From NCBI GenBank assembly GCA_017475265.1, contig JAFVFY010000054.1:1-36697 (forward strand): DNA of 36,697 nt. Reading direction: 5' to 3'. Below the pieces are notes generated by a model. It saw only the letters and a program-made list of their open reading frames with translations. It did not search any database and was not told the DNA's origin. The position numbers and the translations under genes are program-made. Origin of the DNA: Prevotella sp. (GTDB lineage Bacteria; Bacteroidota; Bacteroidia; Bacteroidales; Bacteroidaceae). Below, one piece after another: positions 8,031 through 14,966 of the stretch (position 1 is the stretch's first letter; every line of letters starts with the position of its first letter).

Positions 8031-8140
8031 TGAGCAAACCAGCCGAGGAGGCTCAGCAAACCAGCTGAGGAGGATCAGCAAACCAGCTGAGGAGGATCAG
8101 CAAACCAGCTGAGGAGGCTGAGCAAACCAGCTGAGGAGGA
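8031..8140. repeat. 22-bp tandem repeat, five units
   Basis: Five contiguous units of TCAGCAAACCAGCTGAGGAG plus GA or GC, with only one or two changes each. Each unit contains the palindrome CAGCTG. Degenerate half units flank it (7998-8030, 8141-8176). It fills the spacer between two minus-strand genes. There are no spacers, so it is not a CRISPR array. Confidence 0.85.
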
Positions 8141-8185
8141 TCAACAAAAGCATACGGGTATGTTCAACAAGAGCACCACCCAGTA

Positions 8186-9376
8186 TTAGAAGTTATAGGA
8201 GAAGCCGAGCGAAGAGTACTCCTTGAACTGCCAGTAGCCCAAGTCTTCGTCCCAGGTATTGGAGTCGTCGAAGCGCGGGAAGAGGAAGAGGTTGGCAGAG
8301 ATATACTTCGAGACCTTGAGGGTGAAGGTGTTCTCCCACTCCAGTTCTGCACGGTGGTAGCTGGTGAATCCGTAGAGTCGGGTCTTCCAGGTGAGCACGT
8401 CGTTCATCTTCCACTCCAGCGTTGCGGTGAGCTGCGAACCGAAGTCGCTCAGGTGGTGCTTGCCCTCATCGATGCCGTAGCGTGAGGGGAACCACTGGTC
8501 GCCATTGAACCAGGAACGGTCCACATAGCGGTAGTTAAAGGCCAGAGGTGAGATGTTGATGGTTCCGGTGAGCTTCTTGTCGAAGGCTTCCACCTTATAG
8601 TCCATACCGAGACCGATACTCACGTTCAACGGCGAGAGGAAGTCGGAGTAGGTATTCACGTCGTTGCTCTTGAAGCCCCGTGAGAACTGCGTGTAGGCCA
8701 GCACCTGCAAGGTGTAGTACCAGCGCTTGGCGGCCTGCAGACCGACCTTGCTGGTGAGGCGGAGCAGGTCCTCGTTGGCCTTGAACTTATGCAGGGAGTC
8801 CGAGCGGGAGGTCTGGAAACCGAGCTTCATCTCCAGCTTGTTGTCCCACTTCCACTTCGACTTGTTGTCATAGTTGGCCTCCAGCGTCAGGCTACCCACG
8901 GCGGCGTAGTTGCTCTCACCACCTTTGTACCAGTTGCCGCTGACGTAGTTCTGCATGAACTGCAGGTAGCCATCGCCCTTGTGGGTCCAGAACTTAGGCT
9001 TCTCCACGGCCACCTCCACAGGGTCAGCCTGTGGCTCATCGGGCATGGGCAGGGCTTGCTCCACCATCGTGGCCTGTTGCAACACGGGCTGCTCGATGAT
9101 ATCCTGTCGCAGGGTTCCGCTCTGCTCCTGCTCCGTCTCCGTGACCTGTACCAGGTCGGGACGGTTCAGGTAGACGTTCATCAGCGCGCCGTCGATGGCC
9201 TCGCTGGTATCGTCGGTGTCGGCATCGTTGAGTGACAACTGGTTTGCCACCACGCCGTGGTAGAACGTCAGCGGGGCAAACAATTTGTAATACTGGCCAT
9301 TGACTGAGTCTGTGGGCTGGGCTGCGCTGGCACTGAGTGCGAAGAGGGCAGCAAGTGATAAAATGATTTTATTCAT
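8186..9376 (-). CDS. DUF3078-type outer-membrane protein
   Basis: A 396-residue protein with a signal peptide (ILSLAALFALSASAAQ). An acidic, low-complexity region covers about 45-125. From residue 130 the chain (KFWTHKGDGYLQFMQNYVSGNWYKGGESNYA) alternates aromatic and polar residues in strand-like blocks and ends in SLGFSYNF, with a terminal phenylalanine typical of outer-membrane beta barrels. The motif SGNWYKGGESN and the overall plan fit DUF3078 proteins of Bacteroidetes, whose role is unknown. It has its own -7 box, divergent from the glycosyltransferase cluster. Confidence 0.85.
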   Translation of the reverse strand: MNKIILSLAALFALSASAAQPTDSVNGQYYKLFAPLTFYHGVVANQLSLNDADTDDTSEAIDGALMNVYLNRPDLVQVTETEQEQSGTLRQDIIEQPVLQQATMVEQALPMPDEPQADPVEVAVEKPKFWTHKGDGYLQFMQNYVSGNWYKGGESNYAAVGSLTLEANYDNKSKWKWDNKLEMKLGFQTSRSDSLHKFKANEDLLRLTSKVGLQAAKRWYYTLQVLAYTQFSRGFKSNDVNTYSDFLSPLNVSIGLGMDYKVEAFDKKLTGTINISPLAFNYRYVDRSWFNGDQWFPSRYGIDEGKHHLSDFGSQLTATLEWKMNDVLTWKTRLYGFTSYHRAELEWENTFTLKVSKYISANLFLFPRFDDSNTWDEDLGYWQFKEYSSLGFSYNF

Positions 9377-9399
9377 AATCCTATTGGGTTTTAATGGTG

Positions 9400-9407
9400 C
9401 AAAGGTA
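9400..9407 (-). promoter_or_regulatory. -7 box for the DUF3078 gene
   Basis: The minus strand reads TACCTTTG, about 24 bases before the start codon. No good TTTG is seen 19 bases upstream, so only the -7 element is supported. Confidence 0.55.
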
Positions 9408-9467
9408 CAAACTATTTTTATTTCAGGCTAATCTTTTCACCGTTTTTTATCTATTCGGCACGTATTT

Positions 9468-9498
9468 TTGGTCAGTTCGCAATTTTGTATTACCTTTG
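9468..9498 (+). promoter_or_regulatory. Promoter of the glycosyltransferase cluster
   Basis: TTGG at 9468-9471, 19 bases, TACCTTTG at 9491-9498. The start codon follows after only seven bases, so transcription would begin almost at the ATG and the message would be leaderless or nearly so. This excludes the TTG at 9485 as the start. Confidence 0.7.
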
Positions 9499-9505
9499 CA
9501 CGCAA

Positions 9506-10429
9506 ATGAAGCTCACCGTCATCATCCCCGTCTACAGCGTGGAGGCCACCCTGGGTCGCTGCGTGGAGAGCGTTGTGGGCCAAGCGTTCGACGACATGGA
9601 AATCATCCTGGTCGATGACGGTTCACCCGATGGCTGCCCTGCGATGTGCGACGCCTGGGCCACTAAAGACAGTCGTGTCAGGGTGATTCACAAGGCAAAC
9701 GGCGGACTGAGCGATGCCCGAAACGCCGCACTCGAAGTGGCACAAGGGGAGTTTGTCACCTTCGTGGACTCTGATGACTATCTTGCACCCGACACCTACG
9801 CACAGGTGATGGCCCAGGCCGAAGGCAACGACATCACTGAGTTTCCGCTATTCCGGCATTATGGCTCGCAGTGGCAGCAGGTGGTGCGCTTCGGCTGCAG
9901 TGTCTACGAAAGTGCCGGGGACTACTGGCTGCGTGGTCGGGCCTACGAGCATAGCTATGCCTGGAACAAGATATACCGCCGCGAGTTGTTCGACGGCGTG
10001 CGCTTCCCCAAGGGAAAGGTCTTTGAGGACGTGTACACCCTGCCGCGCCTGCTCGACAATGCCCGGAGGATAGCCACCGTGGACTGCGGGATGTACTACT
10101 ACTGCTACAATGGGCAGGGCATCACCGCCACGGCACAAGGCCGGCAGCTCGGCATGCTGCTGGAGGCCCATGAGGAGGTTATCAACCGCTGGTGCGACGA
10201 CCGATACTACATGCACGTGCTGAACATCCAGGCCGATGTGTACGAGCTGGCAGGACAGGCTGGCACAGGGTATACCCCTACCCTGCCCTACCGCCGCGTG
10301 AACCCTTTGGCCAAGGGACTTTCCGCGTCGCAGCGGCTAAAAGCCCTGACGCTTATCACGCTCGGACTTGAGAATACCTGTAAACTGAACAAAATCCTTC
10401 ACCGATGGAAAAAGCCAACCCACTCGTAA
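9506..10429 (+). CDS. Glycosyltransferase family 2
   Basis: A 307-residue GT-A enzyme, probably for a surface polysaccharide. The N-terminus MKLTVIIPVYSVEATLGRCV is the classic GT2 opening. It is followed by ILVDDGSPDG (nucleotide binding), GGLSDARNAAL and FVDSDD, the D-x-D-type metal and sugar-nucleotide site. A later FEDVYTLPRLL carries the ED motif usual in this family. The start at 9506 was chosen because the promoter lies between it and the earlier in-frame TTG. It overlaps the next gene by 25 bases, so translation is likely coupled. Donor and acceptor sugars are unknown. Confidence 0.93.
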   Translation: MKLTVIIPVYSVEATLGRCVESVVGQAFDDMEIILVDDGSPDGCPAMCDAWATKDSRVRVIHKANGGLSDARNAALEVAQGEFVTFVDSDDYLAPDTYAQVMAQAEGNDITEFPLFRHYGSQWQQVVRFGCSVYESAGDYWLRGRAYEHSYAWNKIYRRELFDGVRFPKGKVFEDVYTLPRLLDNARRIATVDCGMYYYCYNGQGITATAQGRQLGMLLEAHEEVINRWCDDRYYMHVLNIQADVYELAGQAGTGYTPTLPYRRVNPLAKGLSASQRLKALTLITLGLENTCKLNKILHRWKKPTHS

Positions 10430-11418
10430 GCTTTATCATACCCGTTTACAACGTCCCAACGGCAATGCTCCGCGAATGTCTGGAGAGCATCCTGGCACTG
10501 TCACTGCGCCCCTTCGAGCGCGAGATTATCATCGTGGACGACGGCTCAGAATGTTCAATGGTCAATGGTCAATGTTCAATGGACAATGGTCAATGGTCAA
10601 TGGTCAATGAACTTGGTGCGCTGGCCGACGACGTGCTGTACATCCGACAGCGCAATGCCGGCGTGTCGGTGGCGCGCAACGTGGGGCTGCGTATGGCCAC
10701 GGGACGCTTCATCCAGTTTGTCGACGGCGACGACCTACTGCTGCAGGCACCCTACGAGCACGTACTCGACCAGCTGCGCTACCAACAAAGCTGCGACATG
10801 GTGCTCTTCGACTTTGCCAAGACACGCGAAGTGCCGCTGCTCTACGATGACCACGGCCCCATGACGGGTGGCGAAATGCTGCGGCGGGAGAACATACACG
10901 GCTCTGTGTGGGGCTACGTCTTCAGTCGTAACATCCTCGGTAGCCTGCGCTTCACGCCCGGTGTGAACTATGGCGAGGACGAGGAGTTCACGCCCCAACT
11001 GCTGCTGCGGGCAGAGAGTGCCATCCGCACCACGGCACAGGCCTACTTCTACCGCGAGCGGACGACGTCGGCAACAGGCATAGGCACCACCCGCAGCAAC
11101 CTGCGGCGACTCTCCGACACACAGAGCGTCATCATGCGTTTGAAGAAACTTGCCGACCGCATGCCCACCGCCGACCGGGTGGCTATGCAACGGCGCACGG
11201 CACAGCTGACGATGGACTATATATATAATGTAATAGTGATGACCCGCAGCAGCCACTACCTGGAGCGCAAAATAGGCGAGCTTAGCAAAGCCGGGCTCTT
11301 CCCCCTGCCCAACCGTGACTACACCACGAAGTACACCTGGTTCCGCCGCATGACCAACAGCCGCGTGGGCCGCACCGTGCTGCTGCGCACCCTGCCACTG
11401 ATGGAACGGGAAAGATGA
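10405..11418 (+). CDS. Glycosyltransferase family 2 with in-frame heptamer repeat
   Basis: A 337-residue GT2 enzyme that opens NPLVSFIIPVYNVPTAMLRE and has IIIVDDGSE, NAGVSVARNVGL, QFVDGDD and YGEDEEFTPQLLL in the expected order. Between VDDGSE and the next secondary-structure element (ELGALADDVLYIRQ) about 19 residues of the form SMVNGQ-CSMDNGQ-WSMVN are inserted. They are encoded by eight tandem copies of ATGGTCA-like heptamers. Ordinary GT2 proteins have only a short loop here, so the insert probably extends a surface loop next to the nucleotide site. A gain or loss of one 7-base unit would break the frame, so on/off switching is possible. Confidence 0.92.
   Translation: MEKANPLVSFIIPVYNVPTAMLRECLESILALSLRPFEREIIIVDDGSECSMVNGQCSMDNGQWSMVNELGALADDVLYIRQRNAGVSVARNVGLRMATGRFIQFVDGDDLLLQAPYEHVLDQLRYQQSCDMVLFDFAKTREVPLLYDDHGPMTGGEMLRRENIHGSVWGYVFSRNILGSLRFTPGVNYGEDEEFTPQLLLRAESAIRTTAQAYFYRERTTSATGIGTTRSNLRRLSDTQSVIMRLKKLADRMPTADRVAMQRRTAQLTMDYIYNVIVMTRSSHYLERKIGELSKAGLFPLPNRDYTTKYTWFRRMTNSRVGRTVLLRTLPLMERER
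10551..10606. repeat. Heptamer ATGGTCA x8 inside a glycosyltransferase gene
   Basis: Eight contiguous 7-base units (ATGTTCA, ATGGTCA or ATGGACA). Three units encode seven residues, giving the repeating peptide VNGQ-S. The same heptamer, in the same reading frame, interrupts fbp at 25582-25615. Confidence 0.9.
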
Positions 11419-11537
11419 TTTCCAAGGGAGTGAAAGGGGATTTCCAAGGAAGTGAAAGGGGATTTCCAAGGGAGTGAAAGGGGATTTCCAAGGGAGTGAA
11501 AGGGAAGTGAAAGAGGAGTGAAAGGGGAGTGAAAGGG
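11417..11537. repeat. 22-bp tandem repeat x4 plus GAGTGAAAGG units
   Basis: Four units of GATTTCCAAGGGAGTGAAAG plus GG, then shorter GGAGTGAAAGG units, fill nearly the entire 129-base spacer between two co-directional glycosyltransferase genes. The first repeat base lies inside the stop codon of the upstream gene. The GAGTGAAAGG core recurs at 14709-14958 and inside the kinase gene at 17124-17171 and 17268-17315. Confidence 0.88.
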
Positions 11538-11547
11538 ACGATTGACT

Positions 11548-12675
11548 ATGAGAATACTTTTACTAGGTGAATATAGTAACGTACATAATACGTTGGCACA
11601 GGGTCTGCGCCAGCTGGGGCATGAGGTGACGGTGGCCTCCAACGGCGACTTCTGGAAAGACTATCCCCGCGACATCGACCTAGCCCGCACGCCTGGAAAG
11701 CTGGGCGGCATCCGTCTCATGGCGAAAGTTTATTGCCAACTGCCCCATTGGCGCGACTACGACGTAGTGCAGCTCATCAACCCCATGTTCCTTGAACTGA
11801 AGGCCGAGCGCATCGGCCCCGTCTACCGATACCTGCGCCGCCACAACAAGAAGATGGTGCTCTGCGCCATGGGTCTTGACTACTACTGGGTGCACGAGAA
11901 CATCACGCGCAAGCCGCTGCGCTACAGCGACTTCAACATCGGCGACCAGCTGCGCACCGACGAGCCCGCAAAGATCTATAGCCGCGACTGGCTCGACACG
12001 CCCAAGGGTCGCCTCAACCAGGAGATAGCCCACGACTGCGATGCCATCGTGGCCACTCCCTACGAGAACTACGCCTGCTACCAGCCCCTCTTTCCCGAAA
12101 AGACCACCTTCATCCCCTTCCCCATCAAACCCATAAAACCCATTAAACCCATCAACCCCATTAAACCCATCAACCCCATTAAACCCATCAACCCCACCCC
12201 ACCCCTCAAGCTTTTCATCGGCATCAGCAAAGGTCGTAGCGCCTACAAGGGCACCGACATCATGCTCCGCGCCGCCGAGGACGTGCAGCGGCAACACCCA
12301 GACCGCCTGGAAATCATCAAGGCCGAGGGGCTGCCCTTTGAGGAATACCAGCGGCTGATGGACGGCAGCGATGCCATCATGGACCAGCTCTACTCCTACA
12401 CCCCGGCCATGAACGCCCTTCTCGCCATGTCGAAGGGCATCATCGTCATTGGCGGCGGCGAGGAGGAGAACTACGAAATACTGGGCGAAAAGGAGCTGCG
12501 ACCCATTGTCAACGTGCAGCCCACATACGAAAGCGTGCGCCACGAGCTGGAGCAGTTGGTGCTCCACCCCGAGCGCATCGCTACGTTGAAACAGCAAAGT
12601 CAGGAATACGTGCGCCGCCATCACGACTACCTGGAGGTGGCGCAACAATTCGAACAGCTATACACTAAATCCTAG
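11548..12675 (+). CDS. Glycosyltransferase, GT-B fold (GT4-like), with PIK/PIN repeat
   Basis: A 375-residue protein that opens MRILLLGEYSNVHNTLAQGL and DVVQLINPMF, as in GT-B glycosyltransferases. The C-terminal half has GRSAYKGTDIMLRAAE, ADG-like MDGSDAIMDQLYSYTPAMNALLAMSKG and an E-rich GGGEEENYE, where donor sugars bind in this fold. Residues 192-218 are a pure tripeptide repeat of PIK and PIN, encoded by nine 9-base units. It lies exactly at the linker between the two Rossmann domains and keeps the frame. The ATG at 11548 fits the conserved start better than the TTG at 11542. Probable role: surface glycan assembly together with the two preceding genes. Substrate unknown. Confidence 0.87.
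   Translation: MRILLLGEYSNVHNTLAQGLRQLGHEVTVASNGDFWKDYPRDIDLARTPGKLGGIRLMAKVYCQLPHWRDYDVVQLINPMFLELKAERIGPVYRYLRRHNKKMVLCAMGLDYYWVHENITRKPLRYSDFNIGDQLRTDEPAKIYSRDWLDTPKGRLNQEIAHDCDAIVATPYENYACYQPLFPEKTTFIPFPIKPIKPIKPINPIKPINPIKPINPTPPLKLFIGISKGRSAYKGTDIMLRAAEDVQRQHPDRLEIIKAEGLPFEEYQRLMDGSDAIMDQLYSYTPAMNALLAMSKGIIVIGGGEEENYEILGEKELRPIVNVQPTYESVRHELEQLVLHPERIATLKQQSQEYVRRHHDYLEVAQQFEQLYTKS
12121..12201. repeat. 9-bp repeat CCCATTAAA/CCCATCAAC x9 within a glycosyltransferase
   Basis: Nine units of nine bases with few substitutions, translated as PIK and PIN. Because the unit is a multiple of three, copy number can change without loss of frame, unlike the heptamer tracts. Confidence 0.9.
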
Positions 12676-12992
12676 TCTAGGTGGAACACCTCGGGCAGGG
12701 GTATGGTGACGGGCGAGTTGTCGGCGTTCACCTCCATGATGTCGGCCATCATGTCCCACCACTTCTGCGTAATCGGGTCCACGTTCTCCGTGTCCTGTGA
12801 GTTGCCCTCCTTGGTGCACTCCTGGTAAGCGAAGAGGATGTTCGTGTCGCGGTCCCAGTAAATGCTGTAGTTCTGCACGCCCTGTTCCTTAATCATCTTC
12901 ACCAGCTCGGGCCAGATGGCGGCGTGACGTTTTTGGTACTCTTCCTCGAAGCCCGGCTTGAGGAACATCTTGAATGCAAATCTCTTAATCAT
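12672..12992 (-). CDS. rhaM: L-rhamnose mutarotase
   Basis: A 106-residue cytosolic enzyme of the RhaM family (PF05336) that interconverts the alpha and beta anomers of L-rhamnose. Conserved features are KPGFEEEYQKRHAAIWPEL with the likely catalytic histidine at 23, NYSIYW, and QKWWDMMADIM near the end. The length matches the family (about 104). Its stop shares the bases CTAG with the stop of the convergent glycosyltransferase. On the same strand it follows another glycosyltransferase after a heptamer-filled spacer. In this setting it may serve rhamnose metabolism connected with surface glycans, but that link is inference. Confidence 0.93.
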   Translation of the reverse strand: MIKRFAFKMFLKPGFEEEYQKRHAAIWPELVKMIKEQGVQNYSIYWDRDTNILFAYQECTKEGNSQDTENVDPITQKWWDMMADIMEVNADNSPVTIPLPEVFHLD

Positions 12993-13014
12993 AGTCTCAG
13001 GTTGTTTTGAGTTT

Positions 13015-13100
13015 GTTTATTGTTTACCGTTTATTGGTTATTGTTTCTTGTTTATTGGTTATTGTTTCTTGTTTATTGGTTATTGGTTATTGTTTATTGT
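13015..13100. repeat. Heptamer TGGTTAT/TTGTTTA tract
   Basis: Tandem 7-base words (GGTTATT, GTTTATT, GTTTCTT) fill the gap between rhaM and the upstream glycosyltransferase. They run into the latter's coding sequence, where on the minus strand they encode the last residues (TINNNQ) and the stop. Confidence 0.8.
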
Positions 13101-13967
13101 CATAAAGTATCCCAGTTTGTAGAGCTTGAACACACGCAGATCAGGATGGCTGCTGCAGAGGATACGGCGCTCCAATGCTCCAAAGATAAAGTGCCACAGA
13201 CGGATGCCCCAGCGCACAGGAGCCAGATGGATGCTCTCAACAAAGGCTATCATCTTGGAATATCCGCGCAGGTCACTATAGAAAAGGCTGAGCGTGCGCA
13301 GAGATTCCTCCGTCTTAGCGACGAAGCGTTCATTGCTCTCAAAGGTACAGAAGCCGACGGGATTGTCGGGATGCACCACGGTAACTCCGGCCTGGCGCAG
13401 CTGTTTCCCCCACAGCACGTCCTCATAGCCATACTGGCGGAAGCGCTCATCGAAGGGATGCCCCAGCATGATGCCCTTACGCACCATGAAGTTACTGGTG
13501 TGGAAATGCCTGAAAGGCCGTTTGCGGCGCTCTGTTGCCAAGTGCTGCGGTTCGCAGTCTTTCTCGTAAAGAAACCGGAGGTTACTGCGCTCGCCCTTGC
13601 CGACATAATATCCACCATAGGCCACATCGGTAAAGTCGATTTCAAAATAATTCATGAGAAAACGTCCCGAGTCGACGACCATTTCCGCATCCATGAAGAG
13701 CAGCCACTCGTAGTGGGCTTGGCTGGCCAGGAAATTACGGATGGCAGCACGCCCGATGTTCACGCCAAGGTCTATGAAACGGCAATGAAACCAGTGCTCA
13801 ACCTCACGGCAAAGCTCCACGCACCTTTGGTCTGGGGAACCGTCGTCGGCCACGATAATCTCATAGCGCAGCCCAGGGACGACCTCGGCCTGACGACTCA
13901 AGGCCTTTACCTGCTCGCGGCAGTCAGCGTTATACACAGGAATGAGTATAGACAACTCTCTCTTCAT
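13080..13967 (-). CDS. Glycosyltransferase family 2 (GT-A)
   Basis: A 295-residue protein that opens MKRELSILIPVYNADCREQV. It shows EIIVADDGSPD, GRAAIRNFLAS, LLFMDAEMVV (the D-x-E/D metal site), SNFMVRKGIMLGHPFDERF and YGYEDVLWGKQLRQAG, an ED motif typical of GT-A enzymes. The start is set at 13967 because the TAACTTTG box at 13973-13980 ends five bases before it; an upstream in-frame ATG at 13994 lies beyond the promoter. The message should be leaderless. The C-terminus has been replaced or extended by heptamer sequence. It heads a two-gene unit with rhaM. Confidence 0.92.
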   Translation of the reverse strand: MKRELSILIPVYNADCREQVKALSRQAEVVPGLRYEIIVADDGSPDQRCVELCREVEHWFHCRFIDLGVNIGRAAIRNFLASQAHYEWLLFMDAEMVVDSGRFLMNYFEIDFTDVAYGGYYVGKGERSNLRFLYEKDCEPQHLATERRKRPFRHFHTSNFMVRKGIMLGHPFDERFRQYGYEDVLWGKQLRQAGVTVVHPDNPVGFCTFESNERFVAKTEESLRTLSLFYSDLRGYSKMIAFVESIHLAPVRWGIRLWHFIFGALERRILCSSHPDLRVFKLYKLGYFMTINNNQ

Positions 13968-13972
13968 CGCTG

Positions 13973-14002
13973 CAAAGTTACGACTTTTCCACAAATCTCA
14001 AA
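13973..14002 (-). promoter_or_regulatory. Promoter of the glycosyltransferase-rhaM unit
   Basis: Minus strand: TTTG (13999-14002), 18 bases, TAACTTTG (13973-13980). The -33 TTTG is supplied by the adjacent heptamer repeat (TTTGAGG), suggesting that the repeats can provide promoter parts. Confidence 0.6.
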
Positions 14003-14080
14003 CCTCAAATCTCAACTCTCACAAATAAAAAATGTTAAACTATCCCTAATTCTCAAATCTCAATTCTCAATTCTCAATTA
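13991..14080. repeat. Heptamer CTCAAAT/CTCAATT tracts between divergent genes
   Basis: Two blocks (13991-14021 and 14048-14080) of CCTCAAA, TCTCAAT and related heptamers lie between the divergent glycosyltransferase and rpsP. The second block abuts the rpsP -7 box. Confidence 0.8.
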
Positions 14081-14087
14081 TAATGAG

Positions 14088-14095
14088 TACCTTTG
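14088..14095 (+). promoter_or_regulatory. -7 box of rpsP
   Basis: TACCTTTG followed by GCAGCCGC, the same context as the glyS promoter. No clear TTTG is seen 19 bases upstream, where the heptamer tract lies. The leader would be about 70 bases. Confidence 0.6.
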
Positions 14096-14168
14096 CAGCC
14101 GCTTTCACGAGATGGAAGCATGAAATTCAATCCACAATTCAAAAATTTAAACATCAAACAATTAAAAC

Positions 14169-14702
14169 ATGGCAACAAAAATCAGACTGCAGCGCGGCGG
14201 CCGTAAGGGCTATGCTTTCTACAGCATCGTCATCGCCGACGCCCGTGCACCACGTGATGGTCGTTTCACTGAGAAGATTGGTTCGTACAACCCCAACACC
14301 AATCCCGCCACGGTAGACTTGAATTTCGACCGTGCACTTTACTGGCTCGAGGTAGGCGCCCAGCCCACCGACACCGTGCGTAACATCCTTAGCCGCGAGG
14401 GCGTGCTCCTGATGAAGCACCTCCGTGGTGGCGTGAAGAAGGGTGCCTTCGACGAGGCTACCGCTCAGCGCAAGTTCGACGCATGGAAGGCCGACAAGCA
14501 GCGCGGACTCGACAAGGTGGCCGCCGAAGAGGCTAAGGCCAAGAAGGACGCCGCCGAGAAAGCTCTTGCAGAGGAGAAGAAGGTAAACGAGGCCATCGCC
14601 AAGAAGGTGGCTGAGAAGAAAGCTGCCGCCGTGGCAGAGGCCGCTGCCGCAGAAGCACCTGCCGAGGCTCCCGCAGCAGAAGAGGCTCCCGCAGAGGCTT
14701 AA
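14169..14702 (+). CDS. rpsP: 30S ribosomal protein S16
   Basis: Component of the small ribosomal subunit. The N-terminal S16 domain starts [20 protein letters not shown], followed by [22 protein letters not shown] and the region ending at [14 protein letters not shown]. It is 177 residues, about twice the minimal bacterial S16. The extra C-terminal part (from about 95) is a lysine-, alanine- and glutamate-rich, probably helical tail that ends in repeats of APAEA. Long tails of this kind are usual in Bacteroidetes S16. It is preceded by its own promoter and followed by a repeat-rich spacer. Confidence 0.96.
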   Translation: MATKIRLQRGGRKGYAFYSIVIADARAPRDGRFTEKIGSYNPNTNPATVDLNFDRALYWLEVGAQPTDTVRNILSREGVLLMKHLRGGVKKGAFDEATAQRKFDAWKADKQRGLDKVAAEEAKAKKDAAEKALAEEKKVNEAIAKKVAEKKAAAVAEAAAAEAPAEAPAAEEAPAEA

Positions 14703-14708
14703 ACCCTT

Positions 14709-14958
14709 TTAAAGGGAGTGAAAGGGAATTGAGGAGGAGTAAATGAGGAGTGAAAGGGACGTTACAAATAGTATCGTTTCTTTCACTCCTTTTTATCTCC
14801 CACCAAAAGTATCGTCACTTTCACTCCTATTTATCTCTCACCAAAGGTATCGTCCCTTTCACTCCCCTTTCACTCCCCTTTCACTCCCCTTTCACTCCCC
14901 TTTCACTCCCCCTTTAACTCCCCTTTAACTCCCCCTTCACTCCCCCTTCACTCCCCTT
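14709..14958. repeat. GAGTGAAAGG / CTTTCACTCCC repeat-filled spacer, both orientations
   Basis: The 264-base gap between rpsP and the next gene is almost entirely repeat. GGGAGTGAAAGG appears at 14717 and near 14750 in one orientation. From about 14780 on, TTTCACTCC recurs in the other, ending in about nine head-to-tail CTTTCACTCCC units of 11 bases. Opposite orientations can pair (GAGTGAAAGGGACG with CGTCCCTTTCACTC), so an RNA stem is possible. No coding potential is seen apart from a repeat-derived frame. Confidence 0.85.
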
Positions 14959-14966
14959 AAAACCCT

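Noticed and set aside
8031-8140. CRISPR array
   Set aside because: Units are contiguous with no unique spacers, and no cas gene is present.
13020-14123. 367-codon plus-strand open frame across the minus-strand glycosyltransferase
   Set aside because: It begins in heptamer repeat, is opposite a clear GT2 gene with promoter, and ends with repeat-derived peptide.
14083-14316. Short plus-strand frame before rpsP
   Set aside because: Begins within the promoter region and overlaps rpsP in another frame.
14743-14928. Plus-strand frame encoding FHSPFTPLSLPFHS-like peptide
   Set aside because: Pure translation of the CTTTCACTCCC repeat in a spacer; no start context or independent evidence.
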